This document shows, one piece after another, positions 1-5,118 of a stretch of 7,639 nt of DNA. Numbering within the stretch: the first letter of the stretch is position 1; every line of letters starts with the position of its first letter. The translations under genes were made by a program, and so were the position numbers. Source of the DNA: JBCBEX01 sp039177895 (lineage in GTDB: Bacteria > Bacteroidota > Rhodothermia > Rhodothermales > Rubricoccaceae); NCBI GenBank assembly GCA_039177895.1, contig JBCDFO010000239.1, forward strand, positions 1 through 7,639. Reading direction: 5' to 3'. Below the pieces are notes generated by a model, which saw only the letters and a list, made by a program, of their open reading frames with translations, ran no database searches and was not told the DNA's origin.

Positions 1-1
1 C

Positions 2-430
2 CGCGAGATGGCCGACCTCCTCCAGAAAGAGGGCGTCGACGTACGCTATGCCATCCACCCCGTCGCGGGCCGCATGCCGGGGCACATGAACGTCCTCCTC
101 GCCGAGGCGAACGTGCCCTACGACCTGCTCTTCGACATGGACGACATCAACAACGAGTTCGACCAGACCGACGTGGCGCTCGTCGTTGGCGCGAACGACG
201 TGGTCAACCCCGGCGCGAAGACGAACCCAGCCAGCCCGATCTACGGCATGCCCGTCCTGAACGTGGACGAGGCGCAGAACGTGATCGTCCTCAAGCGCTC
301 GATGCGCCCCGGCTACGCAGGCATCCAGAACGAGCTCTTCTTCCGCGACAACACGCAGCTCCTCTTCGGCGACGCGAAGGACTCCATCGGCAACATCGTC
401 GGCGAGTTGAAAGAGCTGCAGAAGGCGTGA
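2..430 (+). CDS. pntB: NAD(P) transhydrogenase subunit beta, C-terminal part (5' end outside window)
   Basis: This is the last 142 residues of the beta subunit of proton-translocating NAD(P)+ transhydrogenase. The enzyme sits in the inner membrane and couples hydride transfer from NADH to NADP+ with proton flow. What is visible is most of the cytosolic NADP(H)-binding domain III: HPVAGRMPGHMNVLLAEA near the start, then DVALVVGANDVVNPGA, then SPIYGMPVLNVDEAQNVIVL, then KRSMRPGYAGIQN, and LFGDAK close to the C-terminus. These blocks match E. coli PntB closely, so the identification is firm. The membrane domain and the GxGxxV nucleotide loop lie upstream of the window. The frame is open from base 2; the ATG at 8 is internal and not the start. 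pntA would be expected upstream. The protein ends in a normal TGA with no sign of damage. Confidence 0.97.
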   Translation, partial: REMADLLQKEGVDVRYAIHPVAGRMPGHMNVLLAEANVPYDLLFDMDDINNEFDQTDVALVVGANDVVNPGAKTNPASPIYGMPVLNVDEAQNVIVLKRSMRPGYAGIQNELFFRDNTQLLFGDAKDSIGNIVGELKELQKA

Positions 431-492
431 GGTAGGACGGAGGAATTGCCTTTTCGACGGGGCGATAGGATCTTCGCCGGCCCGCTCCTACC
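431..492 (+). terminator. possible stem-loop after pntB (terminator or leader structure)
   Basis: Directly after the pntB stop, GGTAGGA (431-437) is complementary to TCCTACC (486-492). The stem continues with CGG (438-440) against CCG (482-484) across one bulged base. Inside lies a smaller hairpin, GGCGA (461-465) with TCGCC (474-478). No T-run follows, so a classical intrinsic terminator is not shown. It could end pntB transcription or form a leader structure of the next gene. Confidence 0.3.
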
Positions 493-506
493 GTGACGAA
501 CGCTCT

Positions 507-959
507 ATGCTCTCTTTTCGCCTGCTGAGGACGTCGGCCCGGCATGTGGCTCTCCTGGCTGGATTCACGTTCACGGCCTTGGTTCTGGCTGCCTGTGACG
601 CAGCCGAGTCGGGCCCTGAAGTGCAGCCGCCCCCACCGAGTCCGCCCCGCGTCTGTGGGGCCATCGAAGAGGCCCAGAACATCCCCACCATCAAACTCGA
701 GCGCAACCAGCAGATCCGGTACGACCTCAACCTCCGCTTTTCTCACACCCTGGACTACACGCTGTTCTACACCGTCACCAACCCGCACACCGAGATCGAG
801 GTGACCGTCGACAACGACTTCGAAAATGTGCCGATGTACATCCAGAGCGGCCCATTCCTCGGCCTGTTTCCCGTGGACGTGGTGGTCGACGACTTCTGCG
901 AGGACAGCGAAAACTTGGCTCTCGTCATCCAGATCCAGGTCGTAGAGGACCTCCCCTGA
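507..959 (+). CDS. small putative lipoprotein, unknown function
   Basis: A 150-residue protein of unknown function, probably anchored in the envelope by lipid. The N-terminus has basic residues (R5, R8, R12), a hydrophobic stretch at about 14-28 and a lipobox ending L-A-A-C with the acceptor Cys30. A proline-rich linker (PPPPSPP, about 41-47) follows, then a roughly 100-residue acidic domain with alternating beta-strand character (for example TLFYTV and EIEVTV). Two further cysteines (C50, C131) could form a disulfide outside the cytoplasm. No family motif was recognised. The start is the ATG at 507; there is no purine-rich ribosome site and the four bases before it are CTCT. The stop is 5 nt before the ACT-domain gene, which suggests co-transcription, but the two proteins have no obvious functional link. 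Confidence 0.75.
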   Translation: MLSFRLLRTSARHVALLAGFTFTALVLAACDAAESGPEVQPPPPSPPRVCGAIEEAQNIPTIKLERNQQIRYDLNLRFSHTLDYTLFYTVTNPHTEIEVTVDNDFENVPMYIQSGPFLGLFPVDVVVDDFCEDSENLALVIQIQVVEDLP

Positions 960-964
960 GCACG

Positions 965-1372
965 GTGCCGCTCCGCTCTCTCGCCCGGGTCCTCGCCACG
1001 ATGGCGCCAGTCCTCCACGACGAGACGTTTGTCTTCGTGACGGTACCGACACGGAGTTTTGCGCTAGCGGCGGAGACCGATCCAGTGGCAGCGGTGATGG
1101 AGGCCGAGGGGCTGACGCTCGTGCTCCCGCGGGCCCAGGCCGACGCGCTGCGCTTCGGCTACGGCACGGTCTTCCGCCAACTCACGCTCACCGTCCACTC
1201 CAGCCTGGATGCGGTCGGGCTGACCGCCGCCGTGGCGACGCGCCTCGCTGCGCACGGCATCCCGGCGAACGTAGTCGCGGGCTTCTACCACGACCATCTC
1301 TTCGTCCCGCACGACCGCGCCGAGGACGCGCTGGATGCGTTGCACGCGCTGAGCCAGGAGCATGCTGCTTGA
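965..1372 (+). CDS. ACT domain-containing protein (ACT_3 / DUF2241-like)
   Basis: A 135-residue cytoplasmic protein resembling the small stand-alone ACT-domain proteins formerly called DUF2241. Visible blocks are a short N-terminal helix (LARVLATMAPVL, 6-17), a strand FVFVTV (22-27), EAEGLTLVLP (46-55), LTLTVHSSLDAVGLTAAVA (73-91), and HGIPANVVAGFYHDHLFVP (97-115) before a final helix. ACT domains usually bind small ligands such as amino acids, but the ligand of this family is not known to me, so the function is inferred only as possible sensing. The likely start is GTG at 965, because the in-frame ATG at 1001 would remove the N-terminal helix that homologs carry. No earlier in-frame ATG or GTG was found when scanning back to about 900. 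It follows the lipoprotein gene by 5 nt. Confidence 0.85.
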   Translation: MPLRSLARVLATMAPVLHDETFVFVTVPTRSFALAAETDPVAAVMEAEGLTLVLPRAQADALRFGYGTVFRQLTLTVHSSLDAVGLTAAVATRLAAHGIPANVVAGFYHDHLFVPHDRAEDALDALHALSQEHAA

Positions 1373-1435
1373 AGCGCCGACGCAGACGCCGTACGTTGTT
1401 CTGTGGCCTCGGCCTCTAGCATGCATCGATACCCC

Positions 1436-1663
1436 ATGAACAAATCCCATCCGCTCCAGCCAGGCAGCAGCGTCATGACGCTGCTGTTCGCCGCGCTCAC
1501 GGTCTTCTTTGTGGTGTACGGTGTACTCGGCGGCGGCGACGCCTCCCTCTTCTTTGCGCTACTGGGCGCGCTGGGTACGTGGCGGCACTACGCCGTGGGA
1601 CGCCGCCGTCGAAACCAGCGCGGGCTGGATCTCCTCGGCACAGAGGACGCGGCTGGGATATAG
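1436..1663 (+). CDS. small two-helix membrane protein, unknown function
   Basis: A 75-residue protein with two predicted membrane helices: about residues 13-31 (VMTLLFAALTVFFVVYGVL) and about 37-50. They are joined by a short GGGDAS turn. The second helix is followed by a strongly basic stretch (RRRRNQRG, 56-63), which by the positive-inside rule places the C-terminus in the cytoplasm. No family is recognised. Starts are possible at GTG 1403, ATG 1421 and ATG 1436. I chose 1436 because MNKS followed by a polar tail is the most natural N-terminus and the bases before it are CCCC; 1421 cannot be excluded. It has the same topology and size as the next gene. It is a hypothetical gene, supported by the clean hydrophobic pattern rather than by homology. 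Confidence 0.6.
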   Translation: MNKSHPLQPGSSVMTLLFAALTVFFVVYGVLGGGDASLFFALLGALGTWRHYAVGRRRRNQRGLDLLGTEDAAGI

Positions 1664-1744
1664 GTTGCTCCTGACTGCCTCGGAACCATGCGCACAAGGA
1701 CCGCTACAACGAATCCATTGTTGCAGCATTATTCTCATGGCATT

Positions 1745-1987
1745 ATGAACATCCGAGCGCAAGACGGTAGCCCTATCCTGTTCTACACGGTCTTGGTCTT
1801 CACGAGCCTCTATCTCGCCCTTCAGCTCTTCGTCGTCCAGCCCGACAGTCATGGGGTCACGTGGTTCATGGTCACCATCCTACTCATCTCAGCGGGCCAA
1901 GAGGCTCACCGACTCATAGCGAACAGCCAAGCCGACCGTACGAGCTCTGCTGAGAACTCCGCCGCCGGAAGCGAAGCGGTTGCCTGA
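1745..1987 (+). CDS. small two-helix membrane protein, unknown function
   Basis: An 80-residue protein with two hydrophobic segments, about residues 9-31 and 38-51, separated by a short polar loop (QPDSHGVTW). It ends in a polar tail with basic residues after helix two (H55, R56, R65), again suggesting that both ends are cytoplasmic. The frame is open from ATG 1688, but the 19 extra residues are polar and look non-coding, so ATG 1745 (MNIRAQDG) is preferred. The first part of the gene and the gap before it are only about 50% GC by hand count, much lower than the flanking genes, so it may be recently acquired or weakly constrained. Its last codons overlap the TTG start of the pseudouridine synthase gene by 8 bases, suggesting coupled translation. 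Function unknown. Confidence 0.6.
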   Translation: MNIRAQDGSPILFYTVLVFTSLYLALQLFVVQPDSHGVTWFMVTILLISAGQEAHRLIANSQADRTSSAENSAAGSEAVA

Positions 1988-2774
1988 CGACGCCCCCTAC
2001 CTCCCGATCCTCTACCGCGACGACCGGCTCGTCGCCATCGCGAAGCCGTACGGGATCCACGTCCACCGCACACGGCTCGACCGGCAGGCGCGCGTGTTCG
2101 TCCTGCAGACGCTGCGCAACCAGATCGACCGGCACCTCTTCCCGGTGCACCGCCTCGACCGCAGCACGTCCGGCGCGATGGTGTTCGGCCTCGATTCCGA
2201 AGCCGCGACGGCGCTCGGGGCCGCGTTCCAGGAGCGACGGGTGGAGAAAGTCTACCTCGCGGTCGTGCGCGGGCACCCACCCGAGTCCAGTGTGATCGAC
2301 CGGGCCCTGCGGCTGCCGGACTGGCCGAAGGAACGCGGCGAATCCGGGCGCATGGACCCGGACGCCCGCCCGATGCAGCCTGCCGTGACAGCCTACCGCA
2401 CGCTCGCGACCTCGGTGCTACCCGTGCAGGTGAGCCGCTATCCCGAGAGCTGGTACGCCCTCGTGGAGGCGCAGCCGAAGACGGGGCGCTGGCACCAGAT
2501 CCGCCGCCACCTCGCAGGCATCCAGCACCCCATCCTCGGCGACCGCCGCCACGGGGACCACCGGCACAACCACTACCTCCGCGCAATCCTCGGCCATCGC
2601 CGCCTGCTCCTCCACGCGGCCCGCCTCACCGTTCCCCACCCTGAGGACGGCCGTCCCATCGCCGTCACCGCTCCGCCACCGGACGCGTTTGTCCGGGCGG
2701 CGGTAGCCCTCGGGCTCCGCCTTCCTGAGCACATGGGCACGGAGGACGCTGGTACGCCGCTTGCCTCGGAGTAA
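1980..2774 (+). CDS. truC: tRNA pseudouridine(65) synthase TruC-type (RluA family)
   Basis: A 264-residue RluA-family pseudouridine synthase that isomerises a uridine in RNA. Its closest resemblance is to TruC, which modifies U65 of tRNAs such as tRNA-Ile and tRNA-Asp. The catalytic motif HRLDRSTSG (57-65) carries the expected Asp60. Other TruC-like blocks are LPILYRDDRLVAIAKPYG (8-25), an HVHR pocket at 27-30, QTLRNQI (43-49), a Tyr in the EKVYLAVVRG strand, and PKTGRWHQIRRHLAGIQHPI followed by LGDRRHGD. There is no S4 domain, and the length of about 260 fits TruC rather than RluC or RluD. The start is TTG at 1980: the N-terminus aligns from there and no upstream ATG or GTG was seen in frame near it. 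It overlaps the previous gene by 8 bases. RluA-type enzymes with other targets remain possible, since substrate cannot be read from sequence. Confidence 0.88.
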   Translation: MPDDAPYLPILYRDDRLVAIAKPYGIHVHRTRLDRQARVFVLQTLRNQIDRHLFPVHRLDRSTSGAMVFGLDSEAATALGAAFQERRVEKVYLAVVRGHPPESSVIDRALRLPDWPKERGESGRMDPDARPMQPAVTAYRTLATSVLPVQVSRYPESWYALVEAQPKTGRWHQIRRHLAGIQHPILGDRRHGDHRHNHYLRAILGHRRLLLHAARLTVPHPEDGRPIAVTAPPPDAFVRAAVALGLRLPEHMGTEDAGTPLASE

Positions 2775-2808
2775 CTTCCGCCGGTCCCCCCACCACGCCT
2801 GCGCTCCC

Positions 2809-3270
2809 ATGCCTGCCCTTCGCCTCGGCCTGCTCCTTCTGGCCCTCGTGCTTCCCGCTTGCGGTCTCTTCGGCGACGACGAAGGCGTCCGCGTCGTCGA
2901 CTACTCGGGCACCCCGATCACGGCGGAGGACGCCCAACTCTTCGGCCCGGACGTGACCTGGACGGCGCTCGTCGACACCGACCCGGCGGGGCTGCCGCGC
3001 GTAGCGCTCAGCCTTCGGCGCGTCGGTGAGCAGCAGGGGACGGGCGAGCAGTACGAGATCCGCCTCATTGACGGAGGAGACCGGCTGCCCGCGTTCGACG
3101 CCGCCCGCTACGAGCGACGCACGGCTACGGCCGAAGGCGGCATTGCCGACACCCGGCGGGGCCTCCGCAGCGGCCGCGTCGCCATCGAGCGTTTCGACCT
3201 CAGCGGCGTCGTGAGCGGGCAAGCCTCCGGCGACATCGAGTTCACGTTCTACTTCGACTTCGCGGAGTAA
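2809..3270 (+). CDS. small putative lipoprotein, unknown function
   Basis: A 153-residue predicted lipoprotein. A short hydrophobic signal (residues 4-17) ends in a lipobox L-P-A-C with Cys18. The mature part is polar and beta-rich, with alternating hydrophobic residues such as VRVVDYSG (27-34), VALSLRRVG (65-73) and a C-terminal SGRVAIERFDLSGVVSGQASG leading into EFTFYFDF. The last pattern, strand, turn, V-S-G, then an aromatic strand, is common in small Bacteroidota lipoproteins but defines no function. ATG 2809 is preferred over TTG 2761, because the latter would put 16 polar residues before the signal peptide and overlap truC. It begins 34 nt after the truC stop, so it may share its transcript. 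No conserved partner is recognised. Confidence 0.75.
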   Translation: MPALRLGLLLLALVLPACGLFGDDEGVRVVDYSGTPITAEDAQLFGPDVTWTALVDTDPAGLPRVALSLRRVGEQQGTGEQYEIRLIDGGDRLPAFDAARYERRTATAEGGIADTRRGLRSGRVAIERFDLSGVVSGQASGDIEFTFYFDFAE

Positions 3271-3271
3271 T

Positions 3272-3311
3272 CCAGTAGGTCCGTGTCGCCGTGCGCCCAC
3301 GGAAAACCTGG
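3272..3311. terminator. imperfect stem-loop between convergent genes, possible shared terminator
   Basis: The 58-nt gap between the convergent lipoprotein and polX genes contains CCGTG (3281-3285) complementary to CACGG (3298-3302). Outside this, GGT (3278-3280) pairs with ACC (3306-3308) around an AAA bulge, and CCA (3272-3274) pairs with TGG (3309-3311). The position suits a bidirectional terminator. The stem is interrupted and lacks a T-run, so support is mainly positional. Confidence 0.3.
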
Positions 3312-3328
3312 ACCGCGGAATCACCGGA

Positions 3329-4996
3329 TCACCCGTTGCCAAGCCAGGCGGCGAAGGCGTCGCGTTCCATCGCGTTGAGGCACTGCGCGGCCGTGAGCCC
3401 GCCCTTGCGCGCAACGGCGACGCCCCAGCGGATGAGATCAAGCTGCTCGATGGAGTGCGCGTCGGGGTTGATGGCGATGAGGACGCCTGCGTCGGTGGCG
3501 GCACGGACATAGCGCCAGTCGAGGTCGAGGCGGTACGGGTTGGCGTTGAGTTCGAGCGCGACCCCGTGCGCGGCGCAGGCTTCGATGACGGCAGCGTGGT
3601 CGAGCGGGTAACCCTCGCGGCGCAGCAGGAGGCGGCCCGTCGGGTGGCCGAGGATGTGGACGTGCGGGTGCGACACGGCGCGGACGATCCGGTCGGTCGC
3701 CTCCGCCTCGGTCATGGCGAAGTGCGTGTGGACGCTCGCCACGACGAGGTCCAGTTCGGCGAGCACCTCGTCGGGGTAGTCGAGGCTGCCGTCTCTGAGG
3801 ATGTCCACCTCCGAGCCCGCGAAGACGCGGAAGTCGGTGCTCTCGGCCTCATACTGCGCGTTGAGCGCGCGCACCTCGATGATCTGCTCGCGTAGGCGCT
3901 CGACAGAGAGGCCATTCGCCACCTTGAGCGAGCGGCTGTGGTCGCAGATGCCGAAGTAGGTCAGCCCGCGTGCCCGCGCCGCCTCGGCCATCTCCTCCAG
4001 GGAGTGCGCGCCGTCGCTGTAGGTCGAGTGGTTGTGCAGCGATCCACGCAGGTCGGCGAGCGTGATGAGATCGGGCAGCGCGCCCTCGGCTGCGTGCGTG
4101 AGTTCGCCGGTACCCTCGCGCAGTTCGGGCGGGACGAACGCCAGCCCTGCGCGCTCGTAGATCGCGGCCTCCGTCTCCCCATAGGCGGGCGCCCCGTGTG
4201 CTTCGATGAAGGCCGCGACGTGCTCGGGGCTACCTGTGCGCTCCCACAGTTCGCGGGCGAAGCGCTCCGAGTCGGTGTGGTGCACGAAGAGTGCCAGGCC
4301 ATCCGGCAGGGTCCCCTCGAAAAACGCAGCGTCGGTTTGGGCACCCGTGCAGCCGTGCGCGTCCAGCACGGCACGGACGGCGTTGGCGTCGCCTGCGGTG
4401 ACGAGTTCGACTTCGCCGATGGTTTCGAGCGCGCGGCGAAGCGCACCCGCAGGCTCCGCCGCGACCACGCCGTTGGCCCCGCGCAGCGCTGCGAGCAGGG
4501 GCGTCACGTCCGCATGCGCCGCCGCGTAGTGCCGCTGTCCCTGATACGTCCGCACGGTTTCGATCTGCGCCAGAATGGTCGTCTGCGTCTTCGCACCGAA
4601 GCCGTCGAGGGCGGCGATGCGCCCGGCGACGGCAGCGGCCTCGAGGTCGTCGAGCGAGGTCACGCCGAGGTCCTGCCAGAGGCGACGCACCTTCTTTGGG
4701 CCGAGGCCCTTCACCCGGAGCACGTCCGGCAGTTCCGGCGGCAGCGCGGCGAGCAGCTCGTCGCGGGTGGCGAGCGCCCCGGTCTCCACGAGTTCGCGCA
4801 CGTCGCCCGCGATGGATTTCCCGATCCCCCGCACGGCGGTCAGCTCGGCCCGGGTCATGTCGGCAGCGGGCACCTCCATGCGTTCGAGGGTGCGGGCAGC
4901 GGAAGCAAAGGCGCGGGCGCGGAACGGGTTGCCGCCGGTCAGTTCGATCAGCGCGGCGGTGTCTTTGAGCGGGCGGGCGAGGGCTTTGTTGGTCAC
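3329..4996 (-). CDS. polX: PolX-family protein: helix-hairpin-helix and PHP nuclease domains, degenerate polymerase core
   Basis: A 555-residue PolX-type protein (family usually about 570), which normally combines X-family DNA polymerase and 3'-5' exonuclease for base-excision repair. The N-terminal 8-kDa-like region begins MTNKALARPL. HhH-type DNA-binding loops follow at VRGIGKS (55-61), VKGLGPKK (95-102) and LDGFGAKT (130-137). The polymerase core is recognisable but altered: GALRRALETIG (184-194) replaces GSxRRxxETxGDxD, the two metal aspartates are Glu195 and Glu197, and the vDLR strand has become LALFV (234-238), losing the third. TGSPEH (254-259) and PPELREGTGE remain. The PHP domain (about 316-550) keeps all expected metal ligands: HNHSTYSDG (321-329), CDHS (351-354), GSEVD (394-398), SVHTHF (421-426), GHPTG (450-454) and DAHS (512-515). 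It is therefore probably a nuclease without polymerase activity. The GTG start at 4996 matches where homologs begin. Confidence 0.93.
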   Translation of the reverse strand: MTNKALARPLKDTAALIELTGGNPFRARAFASAARTLERMEVPAADMTRAELTAVRGIGKSIAGDVRELVETGALATRDELLAALPPELPDVLRVKGLGPKKVRRLWQDLGVTSLDDLEAAAVAGRIAALDGFGAKTQTTILAQIETVRTYQGQRHYAAAHADVTPLLAALRGANGVVAAEPAGALRRALETIGEVELVTAGDANAVRAVLDAHGCTGAQTDAAFFEGTLPDGLALFVHHTDSERFARELWERTGSPEHVAAFIEAHGAPAYGETEAAIYERAGLAFVPPELREGTGELTHAAEGALPDLITLADLRGSLHNHSTYSDGAHSLEEMAEAARARGLTYFGICDHSRSLKVANGLSVERLREQIIEVRALNAQYEAESTDFRVFAGSEVDILRDGSLDYPDEVLAELDLVVASVHTHFAMTEAEATDRIVRAVSHPHVHILGHPTGRLLLRREGYPLDHAAVIEACAAHGVALELNANPYRLDLDWRYVRAATDAGVLIAINPDAHSIEQLDLIRWGVAVARKGGLTAAQCLNAMERDAFAAWLGNG

Positions 4997-5045
4997 GTCA
5001 GAAGAAGTGGCAGGCCGAGGGAAGAGGAGCGGAAAGAGAGGTGAT
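4997..5045 (-). other. pyrimidine-rich leader of the polX gene
   Basis: Read on the minus strand, the 49 bases before the polX GTG are strongly pyrimidine-rich. Between 5017 and 5044, 26 of 28 plus-strand bases are purines. No Shine-Dalgarno-like box is present. The tract is probably the untranslated leader of polX; whether it has a role in translation or forms an unusual DNA structure cannot be read from sequence. Confidence 0.35.
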
Positions 5046-5052
5046 CTGCGTG

Positions 5053-5058
5053 TATAAT
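5053..5058 (+). promoter_or_regulatory. candidate -10 box (TATAAT) for the exported protein gene
   Basis: A perfect TATAAT lies in otherwise GC-rich intergenic DNA, 60 bases before the ATG at 5119, and is the most AT-rich spot of the divergent region. No TTGACA-like -35 hexamer is found at the usual 16-18 base distance (the bases there are GCGGAAAG), and no Bacteroidota-type TAnnTTTG box is seen, so it would need an activator or another sigma factor. On the minus strand the same spot reads TATACA and might serve polX. Confidence 0.35.
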
Positions 5059-5061
5059 CTC

Positions 5062-5071
5062 GCGCATGCGC
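5062..5071. promoter_or_regulatory. palindrome GCGCATGCGC at the expected transcription start, possible operator
   Basis: A perfect 10-base palindrome begins 4 bases after TATAAT, so it would cover the +1 position of that promoter. A repressor site there would block initiation. Several palindromes of this size are expected by chance in GC-rich DNA of this length, so only the position makes it notable. Confidence 0.2.
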
Positions 5072-5118
5072 AGCCTACCCAGCATCGCCTGTTTCCCTCC
5101 GCGTACCCTACCGTCTTC

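Noticed and set aside
446..496. 16-codon TTG-initiated leader peptide after GGAGGA
   Set aside because: The Shine-Dalgarno-like GGAGGA is only 1-2 bases from the TTG, the other genes here lack such boxes, and the peptide shows no attenuation-type codon run.
291..1052. 253-residue minus-strand open frame over pntB and the first lipoprotein
   Set aside because: It overlaps the certain pntB 3' end and is arginine-rich without motifs, so it is a shadow frame.
1719..1746. TTGTTG and CATTAT as a promoter for the second small membrane gene
   Set aside because: The -10-like hexamer would overlap the chosen ATG, so the transcript would start inside the gene.
507..4996. A new defence or secretion system formed by the small lipoproteins, membrane proteins and PolX
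   Set aside because: Strand changes, housekeeping genes in between (ACT protein, truC) and no toxin, ATPase, recombinase or known partner argue for ordinary chromosomal neighbours.
3938..5044. 368-residue plus-strand open frame opposite polX
   Set aside because: It is the antisense of a well-supported PolX gene; its composition (many G, R, E, H, V, no motif) is typical of a shadow frame in GC-rich DNA.
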